This document shows, piece after piece, positions 1 through 10,091 of a stretch of 64,000 nt of DNA. This stretch comes from UMGS1491 sp944380925 (GTDB lineage: Bacteria > Bacillota > Clostridia > Oscillospirales > Acutalibacteraceae). Made by a program: the position numbers and the translations under genes. The stretch lies in the NCBI GenBank assembly GCA_944380925.1, contig CALWJD010000003.1:1-64000 (forward strand), read 5' to 3'. Positions within the stretch are counted from its first letter, which is position 1. Each line of letters starts with the position of its first letter. The notes beneath the pieces are model-generated. The model was not told the origin of the DNA and ran no database searches. It saw only the letters and a program-made list of their open reading frames with translations.

Positions 1-61
1 TTGGTAGAGCACCTGACTCTTAATCAGGGTGTCCGGGGTTCGAGCCCCCGATGGTGTACCA
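1..61 (+). tRNA. tRNA-Lys (CTT), 5' end outside the window
   Basis: The window opens inside the D arm (ttggtagagc). The anticodon stem CCTGA/TCAGG encloses the loop CTCTTAA, giving anticodon CTT (Lys). A T arm with GGTTCGAGCC and an encoded CCA (59-61) follow. The acceptor 5' strand is missing. A terminator lies a few bases downstream, and the first 53-bp repeat starts at the last two bases of this tRNA. Confidence 0.93.
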
Positions 62-112
62 TCTCCTACCCGCCAACCTCTTTAGTTGGCGGGAGCTTTT
101 GTTTATTCGCTT
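60..112 (+). repeat. 53-bp direct repeat, copy 1 (possible attachment site)
   Basis: This stretch is identical over 53 bases to 9260-9312. It starts with the last two bases of tRNA-Lys and contains the tRNA terminator hairpin. The two copies bracket the restriction locus, so it may be an att-type junction. No integrase is visible between them. Confidence 0.85.
69..104 (+). terminator. Intrinsic terminator of tRNA-Lys
   Basis: A perfect 9-bp stem, CCCGCCAAC (69-77) with GTTGGCGGG (85-93), has a 7-base loop and is followed by AGCTTTTGTTT. It lies within the 53-bp direct repeat, so the same terminator occurs again near 9268-9304. Confidence 0.85.
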
Positions 113-200
113 ATTTATTTTTGATTCGAATTTTGACATTCATTCTTTTTTATTTTTTGTTTCCGTCGATTTTTGAAGCTTTTTATACTCAGGAGATAGA

Positions 201-883
201 ATGAAGGAAGAAACTAAATTTAGGATATGGAAATTTAAAAAGCACAAATTAGAAAGAATAAAGAGAGCATGTGATTTTAATCTATTTATAAACAAAAAAA
301 GATGAAAATTCTTACTGGAAGAATAAATTAAATATATTCTTAAAACTTATTTTTCGTTTGGCAATAATAGCACCTATACTATTTATTTTTATTTATATTG
401 AAAAAGGAATATATGAAATTATACCGTGGTTACAAGATTGTGTAAATATTAAAAATGATATTTTTTTCAAATTTTAATTGCCACCTTGGGACTAGCCGGA
501 TTCTTGATTGCATTATTCTATTCGAACTTGTCCGGAGTATTTTTAAGCAAGTATGCAAATTTGGATTTTAGTATTGCTAAAGCGGTTATTGAAGAACCTG
601 AAAACCGCAAGAGTTTAAGCGGAATAACAAACTATGTGATTATTAATGTTTTACTACTTGCACTTAGTGTATTTAGTATGGAATATCGTGGTATTATGGC
701 TTGTTGTTTCTTAATGTACACGTTATATATTATTGTGGCATTTATGCATATCTCAAAAAGGATCTTTGTGTTTAACAATTTAAATTCGATCACATGTTTA
801 GAGATTAAGAAAATACAAATTTCTTATTCATGCCAAGATATTGATAATATATATTGGCAATATATAGGAGGATTAATAAAGTT
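201..883 (+). pseudogene. Decayed multi-pass membrane protein gene
   Basis: An ATG at 201 with a good ribosome site (AGGAG, 5 bases away) opens a reading frame that stops at 303. Sense continues in the next frame after a seven-A run (294-300) as a charged N terminus and a hydrophobic segment. It shifts again at a seven-T run (461-467) into a frame encoding at least two or three further membrane helices up to about 850. The last frame runs into hsdM without a natural end, so the 3' part is probably lost. I do not recognise the family. Two homopolymer slips imply a dead gene, unless transcriptional slippage restores the frame. Confidence 0.6.
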
Positions 884-2455
884 ATGGCGAAAACAACAAA
901 GCCAAAAAAAGAAATATCTATGGAAGAAGCTTTGTGGAAATCGGCGGATAAACTTCGTGGGTCGGTGGAGCCGGCGGAATATAAACACGTTGTGTTAAGT
1001 TTGTTTTTCTTAAAGTTTGCAAGTGATAAATTTGAGATAAGAAAACAAGAGATTATTGATGAGGGTTACGAAAAATACGTGAATATGCCCAACTTTTATT
1101 CTATGAAGAATGTGTTTTTTATACCCGAAAAGTCAAGATGGTCTTTCATTATGGAAAACGCAAAGCAAGATGATATTGCATTAAAAATCGATACGGCACT
1201 TTATACCATTGAAAAGGAAAATCCGGTACTAAAGGGTGCGTTGCCCGATAACTACTATTCACGTTTGCACATTGATACGACCAGGCTTGCCTCGCTTCTT
1301 GATGAGATTGATAGAATCAATACCGATGACAATGAGAACGATATAATCGGCAGGATTTATGAATACTTTTTGGGTAAATTTGCGCTTGCGGAAGGTAAAG
1401 GTAAGGGCGAATTTTATACGCCAAAATGTATAGTGAATTTAATTGCGGAGATGATAGAGCCGTATGATGGTATACTTTATGACCCGTGCTGTGGTTCGGG
1501 AGGCATGTTCGTCCAATCTATGAAGTTTGTTGAAGCGCATAGGGGGAACAAGAAAAATGTTTCTATTTATGGTCAGGAAAACATTAATACTACATACAAG
1601 TTGGCAAAAATGAATCTTGCAATCAGGGGTATTTCCTGCAATTTGGGAGAACAAGCAGCAAATACATTTACAAATGACTAACATAAAGATTTAAAGGCCG
1701 ACTATATAATGGCGAACCCACCTTTCAATCAAAAAAATTGGCGTGAACCCAACGAACTTGTAGATGATCCCCGCTGGAATGGGTATGAAGTCCCGCCAAC
1801 AAGTAACGCAAATTATGGCTGGATTCTTAATATTGTTTCAAAGCTTTCTGCGAATGGTGTAGCGGGATTTTTGCTTGCCAACGGAGCGCTTTCCGATGAT
1901 GGTACCGAACTTAAAATCCGTAGGAGATTGATTGAAAATAATCTTGTTGAAGCTATTATAATATTGCCCAGAAATCTGTTTTATACGACGGACATAAGCG
2001 TTACGCTGTGGATACTCAACAAGAATAAGAAAGCCAGAGTAGCCGAGCAAAACGGGCAAATAAAGAGGTATCGCAATCGTGAAAAAGAAGTATTGTTTAT
2101 GGATTTGCGTCAAATGGGGAGCCCATATGAAAAGAAGTATATTGAACTTACGGCAGAGGACCGTGAAAAAGTAACGAATGTATATCATAATTGGCAGCAA
2201 GAGGGATATGAAAGTACATATAAAAATGAGGCGGAGTTTTGCTATTCTGCGACAGCCGATGAGATTGCGGAAAAGGGATATACGCTTGTCCCGAGCCGAT
2301 ATATTGAATTCGTAAATCGAGATGAGGATATAAATTTTGATGATAAAATGAAGGCGTTACAGGGAGAACTGAAGGAATTGCTGAAAGAGGAAGAAAAGTC
2401 AAAAGCGGATTTACTGAAAGTGTTCAAGGAGTTGGGCTATGAAATCGAATTATAA
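884..2455 (+). pseudogene. hsdM: Type I restriction-modification DNA methyltransferase subunit, interrupted by an in-frame stop
   Basis: HsdM would pair with HsdS to methylate adenine N6 at a bipartite target. The start is ATG 884, preceded by AGGAGG at 867-872. The HsdM N-terminal helical domain is followed by the SAM-binding motif DPCCGSGGMF near codon 201 and the catalytic NPPF at codons 278-281. Codon 266 is TAA (1679-1681), and the same frame continues for about 257 codons of good HsdM sequence. The context suggests a single TTA to TAA change at a leucine codon. The N-terminal product lacks NPPF, so it cannot methylate unless the stop is read through. Length without the stop (about 523 residues) is normal. 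The 3' end overlaps hsdS by 17 bases. Confidence 0.9.
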
Positions 2456-3597
2456 AAAACTCGGACCTTACATTAGGCAAGTTGATGTACGAAACGTGGA
2501 AGATAAAAAAGAAAATTTATTGGGAGTATCTGTTCAGAAAAAAATTTATTCTTTCAATAGCAAATACTGTTGGTACTGATTTTACAAAATACAAAGTTGT
2601 GAGAAAAAATCAGTTTACTTACATTCCCGACACGTCAAGGCGTGGTGATAAAATTGGCATAGCTTTGCTAACTGATTATGATGAGGGGTTGGTAAGTAAT
2701 GTTTATACGGTTTTTGAAATAATTGATGTAACCAAATTGATACCCGAATATCTTATGCTGTGGTTTAGCAGACCTGAATTTGATCGCTATGCAAGATATA
2801 AATCGCATGGAAGTGTTCGGGAAATATTTGATTGGGAGCAAATGTGCAATGTTGAACTCCCGATTCCGCCGTTGGAGGAGCAAAAGCGTATTGTTGATGA
2901 GTACAATGTTATCAACAAAAGGATCGCCCTCAAAAAGAAGATAAACGAGAATTTAGAGGAGCAAATAAAGTGTTTATTTAATAATTCGTTTGGAAAGGTA
3001 ATAAAGTTAACAAGCAAATTACCTGAGGGTTGGATATTAGATAAGGCACAAAACATTTATAATATTTCCGTAGGTAAAACGCCGCCTAGGAAACGTCTTG
3101 ATTGTTTTACTACCAATCAAGTTGGCACTAAATGGGTTTCTATCGCTGATATGGGTTCTAATGGCATGTTTATATTAAAAACTTCGGAAAATTTAACCGA
3201 GGAAGCGATTAAGGAGTTTAAAGTCAAGTTGATACCAAAAAACACTGTAATATATAGTTTTAAGATGACTAATGGTAGAACATCTATTACAACAGAAGAA
3301 TGTGCTACTAATGAGGCTATTGCACATTTCGGAACAGATGATATATCTTTGTCTTTATATGCTTATTGTTATTTAAATTTATTTAGGTTTTCAGACTTAG
3401 GTAGTACTTCATCAATTACTGAAGCTGTAAATTCAACCATCATTAAATCTATGCCTTTTGTAATTCCTCCTCAAAAAGTGCTGGATAATTTTGCTATGAG
3501 TGTTATTCCGATTTTTAAACAAATAAAATTAAATTTATGTGAAATTATGTTATCTGTTGACATCTTGGATAGTTTTTTATCTATGTTAAGTCTATAA
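2439..3597 (+). pseudogene. hsdS: Type I restriction-modification specificity subunit, frameshifted
   Basis: HsdS carries two target recognition domains that set the DNA sequence recognised by the HsdMS and HsdMSR complexes. The natural start is ATG 2439, overlapping the end of hsdM. The first 35 codons match the HsdS opening (KKLG-YIRQVDVRN, then LLGVSV). The frame slips at a run of seven A (2538-2544), and the sense continues one frame over to 3597. Six A would restore it. Downstream are the conserved LPIPPLEEQKRIVD linker near 2860 and a second recognition domain. The intact-looking later part has no credible start of its own. Confidence 0.88.
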
Positions 3598-3626
3598 AAT
3601 TTGTTTTAAAAACTGTAGTTCTTTAA

Positions 3627-6600
3627 ATGGTAGTGTATAATAAACTCATATCTATTTTGATGAACACGCTTTGGAAATGGCTATTATGGATTTTTTGCAA
3701 GACGAAGGTTATAAATACGTCCGTGGGGACAGTATACATAGGCAAAAAAATGAAGTATTGCTCATTGATGATTTAAAAAATTACCTGCTTAACCGTTATG
3801 CCGATGAGGGCTTGACTCTTTCGGAAGTCAATTCCATTATATTTATGCTCAAAAGCGTTTCGGGTACTTTGTATGAGGCTAATAAATCTGTCTTTAAAAT
3901 GCTTTGTGACGGATTTGTTTTTAACCGTGAAGACCGCTCAAAAAAGGATTTATATATCGAATTTATTGACTTTGATAATCCCGAAAATAATATTTTTAGA
4001 GTTGTTAATCAATTTGAAGTCGACGGGTCAATAACCAGACCAGAATTCCCGACGGTATTATATTTGTAAACGGTATTCCTGTAGTGGTGTTTGAATTTAA
4101 AAGCGCCGTTAAAGAAAATACTACTATTATGGACGCTTATACTCAGCTTACTGTTCGCTATCGCCGTGATATCCCCGAACTTTTTAAATATAATGCATTT
4201 GTGGTAATAAGTGACGGTGTAAATAATAAATATGGCTCGCTTTTCACCAAATATGATTTCTTTTATGCGTGGAGGAAAATTAATTCTGAGGATAAGGAAC
4301 TTGACGGTATAGACTCTTTAACTACTATGATAAAAGGACTATTCCGTAAAGATAGGTTGCTTGCTGTAATAAAGGATTTTATATACTTCCCCGATAGCTC
4401 AGATAAAGATTTGAAAATTGTATGTCGTTATCCCCAATTTTTTGCGGCAAATAAGTTATATGAAAATATTAAAAATCATTTGCGACCTGAAGGCGACGGC
4501 AAAGGCGGTACATATTTTGGTGCTACGGGTTGTGGAAAGAGCTATACAATGCTGTTTTTGACTCGCATGCTTATGAAATCTAAATATTTCCATAGTCCGA
4601 CGATTATTCTAATCACAGACAGAACAGACTTAGATAGTCAATTGTCTAGGCAATTTGTTGCATCTAAAAAATATATAGGCGATGAAAATGTAATCAGTAT
4701 CGATTCAAGGGAAAATTTACGAAAAGAACTATCCGGGAGGACAAGCGGCGGAGTTTATTTGACAACTATTCAAAAGTTTACCGAAGATTTGAAATTACTT
4801 ACGGATCGCAGCAATGTAATTTGTATTTCCGATGAAGCACATCGCAGTCAAGTTAATTTGGGTCAGAAAATGCGTATTAACGAAAAAGTTGTAAAACGTG
4901 GTTACGGTTTCGCAAAATATTTGTATGATTCACTTCCTAATGCCACTTATGCAGGTTTTACAGGTACGCCTGTCGACGCTACGATTGAGGTGTTCGGTGG
5001 CGTCGTGGATTCTTACACGATGACTGAATCCGTTCAAGACGGAATTACTGTTAATTTGGTTTATGACGGACGAGCGGCAAAAGTAAATCTTGATTTGGAA
5101 AAAGTTAAAGAAATTGAAAAATATTATGATAAATGTGCAGTCGAAGGTGCTAACGAATATCAGATTGAGGAAAGTCAAAAAGCGATTGCACATCTTGATG
5201 TAATTCTTGGCGATCCCGATCGACTCCGTGCTGTTGCACAAGATTTTATTGCTCACTATGAATCTCGTGTTAAGGAAGGTGTCACAGTTGCAGGCAAGGC
5301 GATGTTTGTGTGCGCAAGTAGGAACATTGCTTTTGATTTATATAAAATAATAAAAGAATTACGACCCGAATGGGCAAAAAAGAAACTGTGCCCTGACGGA
5401 GTTAAGCTCACTAACCAAGACGAAAAAGAGTTAAAGCCTATTGAGATGATAAAACTTGTAATGACTCGAAATAAAGACGATGTCCCTGAATTATACAACA
5501 TGCTTGGTACGAAGGATGACCGTGAAGAATTGGACAGGCAGTTTAAGAACGTTAAATCCAATTTCAAAATAGCTATTGTTGTTGATATGTGGCTTACGGA
5601 TTTCGATGTGCCGTGTCTTGATACGATTTATATTGATAAACCTATTCAGCAACATACACTTATTCAGACTATTTCACGTGTCAATCGTGTTTACGAAGGC
5701 AAAGAAAAAGGACTTATTGTCGATTACATAGGCATTAAGAAAAATATGAATATTGCACTTAAAAAGTACACCAATTTTGAAAAAGAAGAGTTTGAAGGTA
5801 TTGAAGAGGCTGTAAATATTGTAAAAAACCAACTTGAAGTTTTGGCACGCATGTTTTATAAGTTTGATAATAAAGATTTTTTCGAAGGAAATCCCAGAGA
5901 ACAACTTGCGTGTCTTAATCGTGCGGTGGAGTATGTTCAAGATTCCAAAGAATTGGAAGTTCGTTTTATGGCTGCGGTCAAACGCATGAAACAAGCATTT
6001 AATTTGTGTAGTTCAAGTGATAAGATTTCTGATGAGGAAAAGAATTATATTCATTTTTATTGCGGTGTTCGTTCGGTACTCTTCAAGATTACCAAGGGAA
6101 CTGTGCCTGATATTTCTCAGATGAATGCAAAAGTTCGTGAAATGGTTGCCGAGGCGATTAAATCCGATGGAGTAGAAGAAATTTTTAAAGACAAAAAGGG
6201 ATCGATGTTGATATATTTAGTGATGAGTACATTGAAAAAATTAATAAAATCCCCCTTCCCAACACTAAAATAAAAATACTTGAAAGATTACTTTCGCAAG
6301 CTATTGAGGAATTTAAGAAGACAAATAGGATAAAAAGTCTTGAGTTTTCCAAGCGTATGCAGGCAGTCATTGATATCTATAATGATCGTAGAAAAGATGA
6401 AGCTTATGCCAACGAAGTCCTCGACGATGTTGCGGATCGGCTTGTTAAACTGCTTAGAGATTTGAAGATTGAGAAAAGGTCGTTTGAGGGTTTGGGTATA
6501 AACTATCAGGAAAAGGCTTTTTACGATATTCTTGAATCCGTTGCCAAAAAATTTCAGTTTGAATACCCAAAAGATAAACTAATAACACTGTCTAAAGAAG

Positions 6601-6785
6601 TGAAAAAGATAGTTGACGATAAATCCAAATATACAGATTGGTCTCAGCGTGATGACATAAAATCAGAGCTTAAAGTAGCGCTTATTCTTGTGCTTGATGC
6701 ACACGGCTATCCACCTGTACCTAGGGATGATGTATTTCGAGAGATTTTTGAGCAGGCTGAAAATTTTAAAAAATATAATAAATAA
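3627..6785 (+). pseudogene. hsdR: Type I restriction endonuclease subunit, three frameshifts
   Basis: HsdR is the ATP-dependent translocase and nuclease of type I systems. Read across frames it has the N-terminal nuclease (IPDGIIFVNGIPVVVFEFK, 4045-4101), Walker A GATGCGKSYT near 4521, the DEAH box near 4831, FTGTP near 4959 and a C-terminal helical region to 6785. Three one-base losses break it: in the A run at 3642-3644 just after the start, at 4030-4031 (TCAATAAC where TCAAATAAC is expected) and in the G run at 6198-6200. The middle frame (4084-6273) still encodes most of the motor but lacks an intact nuclease domain. It lies 30 bases after hsdS and 19 before the DUF262 gene, consistent with one operon. 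Confidence 0.9.
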
Positions 6786-6804
6786 TTAAAGGAGGGATAT
6801 AACA

Positions 6805-8583
6805 ATGGGTAAGGAGTTATTTGATAATGTTCCCAGTAAAGTTGAAGATTTGCTGGCAAACATAAAAAACGGTCGTATCGGTTTGCCTGATCTTCAGCGA
6901 CCTTTTGTGTGGAAAGATAATAAAGTTCGTGAATTACTTGATTCAATGATGAAGGGTTATCCGATTGGGTATGTCATGTTATGGGATTCGCCTGATGAAT
7001 ATGGGGACAAAACTACGATTGGGTCGAATAGTAAGATGTATAAGCGCCCGGATGAGCTTATAATCGATGGGCAACAATGTTTAACAGCTTTGTTGGCTGC
7101 CATGTATGGAGTAATAATCAAGGATAAAGATTATAAAGAGCGTAAGATTCGGATTTCGTTTAACCCGCTTACTCGTGAGTTTGCCGTATGGAATCAGGCG
7201 TATGAGAAAAACCCCGAATGGATTAGTGAGATTAGTAGTGTATTTGCTGCTGACAAAGAGCATAATATTTCAAAGTTCAGAAAAGCATATATAAAAGCCG
7301 TCAATGAAAATCGCACTAAGAATAGCGAATCTAAACTTATCGAGGATGAAGAGGATATAATTGAAGAAAATATAAATGATCTTTTGGATCTTGAAAGATA
7401 TTCGTTACCTACACTTAGCATTAGTTCTAAGGCCGATGAAGAAGATGTTGCCGATATATTTGTGCGTGTAAACTCGGGTGGTCAAAATCTTACAGAGAAA
7501 AACTTTATTGAAACTTTGCTTGCCGTTTACGATAACGAAATTTATGAAAAGATTAATAAATTCTGTGAAGAGTCCAGAATACCGACAAACAAAACTTCGT
7601 TTAATCAGATTTTGGAGGTCGACCCGGCACATCTTATTAAAATGGCGGTAGGTGTTGGTTTCAGAAGGGCACGTCTACGCTATGTTTATATGCTTCTTCG
7701 CGGTAAAAATTTAAAAACAGGTGAAATTACCAAGGAAGTGCGTGAGAAAAACTTGTCAATTTTCAGAAATTCTCTTGACATGGTCACAAATCTTAATAAT
7801 TGGCACGCTTTTATGAACTTGTTTTCTTCAGCGGGTTATTTAAAGGGAAGTTTTGTTGCTTCAACCAACGCTGTGGTATTCAGTTATATCTTATATTTGA
7901 TTGGGAAATATGATTTTAAAGTTCCTTCAATCGAATTGCAAAAGATTATTCGCAAATGGATATTTATGTCAACAATCACAGGATTTTATACAGGTTCGCC
8001 GGAGGGGACGGTAGAAAAGCAATTCGCAGATTTGCGTAGCATTCATAACGCTGATGAATTTGTTAACTATTTGGATTCTGTTATTTCTAATAGGTTTACA
8101 GATGATTATTTTAATTATTCACTGCCATCGGAACTTAATAGTTCTTCCGCAACGTCACCGGCATGGTATGGATATATAGCGTCGCTTGTTGTTTTAGGTT
8201 CACACATCCTATTTAGTACAGAGCTACTTGCTCAGCACTTGGTTAGTGGCACCAGCGGAGGTAAAAACTCTATTGACAAACATCATATTTTCCCTAAAAA
8301 CTATTTACAAAAAATAGGTATAACAGATGATCGTGATAGAAATCAGATTGCAAATTTTACATATTTAGATTATGTAACGAATATTGATATATCTGATAAT
8401 CCTCCGCCAGTATATGCAAAGCGTTACAGTGAAAAACTTGGTGAAGAAGCATATAAGTTAACTTGCTACGAGAATGCATTACCTGAAAATTTTGAAAAGT
8501 TATCTTATGATGAGTTTTTAACGAAACGTAGATTATTGATGTCACATATCGTGAAAAAGGCTTATGGTAAGCTTAATAAATAA
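6805..8583 (+). CDS. DUF262 and DUF1524 (HNH) protein, GmrSD-like, motif altered
   Basis: This 592-residue protein has an N-terminal DUF262 domain (LPDLQRPFVWK at residues 27-37 and GYPIGYVMLWD) and a C-terminal HNH-type DUF1524 region (IDKHHIFPKNYL near residue 490). GmrSD-type enzymes with this architecture act as type IV restriction systems against modified phage DNA, and others sit inside defence islands. The usual DGQQRLT signature reads DGQQCLT here (codon TGT instead of CGT), which may impair the nucleotide-dependent activity. GGAGGG precedes the ATG. It follows hsdR by 19 bases and is the only gene of the island without a frame break. Confidence 0.82.
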   Translation: MGKELFDNVPSKVEDLLANIKNGRIGLPDLQRPFVWKDNKVRELLDSMMKGYPIGYVMLWDSPDEYGDKTTIGSNSKMYKRPDELIIDGQQCLTALLAAMYGVIIKDKDYKERKIRISFNPLTREFAVWNQAYEKNPEWISEISSVFAADKEHNISKFRKAYIKAVNENRTKNSESKLIEDEEDIIEENINDLLDLERYSLPTLSISSKADEEDVADIFVRVNSGGQNLTEKNFIETLLAVYDNEIYEKINKFCEESRIPTNKTSFNQILEVDPAHLIKMAVGVGFRRARLRYVYMLLRGKNLKTGEITKEVREKNLSIFRNSLDMVTNLNNWHAFMNLFSSAGYLKGSFVASTNAVVFSYILYLIGKYDFKVPSIELQKIIRKWIFMSTITGFYTGSPEGTVEKQFADLRSIHNADEFVNYLDSVISNRFTDDYFNYSLPSELNSSSATSPAWYGYIASLVVLGSHILFSTELLAQHLVSGTSGGKNSIDKHHIFPKNYLQKIGITDDRDRNQIANFTYLDYVTNIDISDNPPPVYAKRYSEKLGEEAYKLTCYENALPENFEKLSYDEFLTKRRLLMSHIVKKAYGKLNK

Positions 8584-9259
8584 AATTCTAACTGTAAAAT
8601 TTATCAGTTTTTAACGGTGCCGTATTATTTGGTATGGATTTGTTTTTCTACCTAAAATAAATTATTCGATACGGTGAAGGATTAGCAACACCTACTAAGA
8701 TTTGTAACAAATATTTTTACGTTTCTAATTTTGTTTGTGCGTGAAAGTAAAACGTATTTGCAAAAATATCAATCTTACAATTTTTAATATGAAATTTATT
8801 ATTCCTACTACGGGGGGTTAGATTTCTATGATTAAAAAGTAAGACAACGGGCGTGGGGCGATGCACGAAAAAAGTCCAATTCAAACAAGTATTGCCCATA
8901 AGAGCAGAGACTTTTTCTGATTATCTAAATATATTTGCATAGTCGATATCAACATAAAAAAGTTAAATGTTTTAAATATATGTCTGGAAAAATCTAAAAG
9001 TGCCGAAAAAAACCAATTTGAATAAGTATTTGATTTTCTTGGCACTTTAGGTGTATAGTAGAAGTGTTAGGGCCTCCTGCACCTCTGGACGAGTTTGTTC
9101 ATGTGTCCCAATGGAGGACATTTTTTATGTTGAGATTGGTATTAATTCAGACATCAAACGGCTTTAAACGACAGAAAATGCGATTTCAAAAATAAGGTTT
9201 CATACTTTCGCACGGTTTGCTAAAAAGCGTGCGATGGTATCAATATACATGTAATTACA
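8584..9259 (+). other. Non-coding tail of the restriction island
   Basis: About 680 bases without a supported gene. A weak hairpin with a T run (AACTG/CAGTT, near 8590-8618) could end the operon. Two related stem-loops occupy about 8863-9049. TGTCC/GGACA (9105-9121) followed by six T looks like a small terminator. TCGCACG/CGTGCGA forms another hairpin near 9208-9234. Short open frames here lack coding character. Confidence 0.5.
8863..9049 (+). repeat. Two related stem-loops with a shared loop motif
   Basis: Segments 8863-8896 and about 9000-9032 share an imperfect direct repeat: GCACGAAAAAAGTCCAATT in the first aligns with GTGCCGAAAAAAACCAATT in the second, and both continue into AAGTATT. 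The first copy is enclosed by GAAAAAGTC/GACTTTTTC, the second by AAGTGCC/GGCACTT. Their function is unknown. They could be small RNAs, terminators or remnants of a duplicated non-coding element. Confidence 0.45.
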
Positions 9260-9312
9260 CATCTCCTACCCGCCAACCTCTTTAGTTGGCGGGAGCTTTT
9301 GTTTATTCGCTT
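9260..9312 (+). repeat. 53-bp direct repeat, copy 2, with terminator hairpin
   Basis: This is a perfect copy of 60-112, including the CCCGCCAAC/GTTGGCGGG terminator, but without a tRNA in front of it. It marks the right edge of the restriction island. The sequence on its right side becomes 16S rRNA-like within about 20 bases. Confidence 0.85.
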
Positions 9313-9329
9313 TTCTATATTTGATCCCT

Positions 9330-9441
9330 GAAGGCGATCTACTGGGCTCTAACTGACGCTGATGCACGAAAGCATGGGAAGCAAACAGGATTAGATACCT
9401 TGGTAGTCCATGCCGTAAACGATGATTATTAGGTGTGGTTG
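9330..9441 (+). pseudogene. Fragment of a 16S rRNA gene
   Basis: About 110 bases match the central 16S region (around E. coli positions 730-840). They include GAAGGCG, AACTGACGCTGA, CACGAAAGC and AGCAAACAGGATTAGATACC, then GGTAGTCC and GCCGTAAACGATG. Clear differences from consensus (ATACCTTGG for ATACCCTGG, GTCCATGCC for GTCCACGCC) and the absence of the rest of the gene show a remnant, not a functional rRNA. It ends within a few bases of the stop codon of the neighbouring ABC gene, so a recombination breakpoint lies here. A chimeric assembly cannot be excluded from sequence alone. Confidence 0.85.
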
Positions 9442-9443
9442 GA

Positions 9444-10076
9444 TTAATAATTGTTTATATCAAAAATTTTGCAGTCAAGATTACTTATCAATTTAAAATC
9501 GTGGGTAACAATCATAATAGCAAATCCGCGTTCTTTTAGATTGTCAATTAATTCTACAATTTTACCCCGATTTTTATTATCAAGTGCAGAAGTTGGTTCA
9601 TCAAAAAGTATAATTTGGGGATTTAAAAGTAAAGTTCGTATTATAGCAATTCTTTGCTTTTGCCCGCCGGATAAATTTGCAGGATATAAACTTTTCTTTT
9701 CAATAAGTTCGAATTTTCTTAGAAATTCATCTATCTTTTCATTATCCTTACAAATCATTCCCAAATTTTCTCCTACTGTTAGATTTGGAAAAAGGCCATA
9801 GTTTTGAAACACTATCCCTATATTTTTTAAAATTTCTTTTTGCGTTTTGAAAGGTGCATATTCTCCGTTTTTCACCAGTTTTTTGCCAGATATCTCAATT
9901 GTGCCATTATCAATTTTTTCAAGTCCTGCAAGACATCGAAGCAAAGTGGTCTTACCTTTACCGGAATCCCCTATGATAGTAATGATTTCTCCTGTGTTTA
10001 TATCTAAATTCAAATTTTTAAAAATCATATTGTTACCAAATTTTTTTGTTAAATTCCTTAGTTTTATAGCAGTCAT
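9444..10076 (-). CDS. Polar amino acid ABC transporter ATP-binding protein
   Basis: A 210-residue ATPase of the GlnQ/HisP family that powers amino acid import. Visible motifs are Walker A GDSGKGKTT near residue 37 (GxxGxGKT class, with K in place of the usual S), the Q-loop QNYGLFPNLT, the ABC signature NLSGGQKQR, Walker B IILFDEPTSALD and the switch His in VTHD. It is slightly shorter than the usual ~240 residues. It starts 15 bases after the receptor-permease gene in the same operon and is therefore under the upstream attenuator. The stop codon lies directly beside the 16S rRNA fragment, so the C terminus may have been trimmed by the rearrangement. Confidence 0.93.
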   Translation of the reverse strand: MTAIKLRNLTKKFGNNMIFKNLNLDINTGEIITIIGDSGKGKTTLLRCLAGLEKIDNGTIEISGKKLVKNGEYAPFKTQKEILKNIGIVFQNYGLFPNLTVGENLGMICKDNEKIDEFLRKFELIEKKSLYPANLSGGQKQRIAIIRTLLLNPQIILFDEPTSALDNKNRGKIVELIDNLKERGFAIMIVTHDFKLISNLDCKIFDINNY

Positions 10077-10091
10077 AGTTTTTTCCTCTCT

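Noticed and set aside
1..204. Open frame running through tRNA-Lys and its terminator
   Set aside because: The first 61 bases are a tRNA and the rest is a terminator; there is no start signal or coding character.
8861..8871. GATGCACGAAA as a second 16S rRNA trace
   Set aside because: Only 11 bases match, with no flanking similarity; likely chance.
8584..9259. Type III toxin-antitoxin RNA repeat array
   Set aside because: There are only two diverged stem-loops with different stems and no ToxN-like gene beside them.
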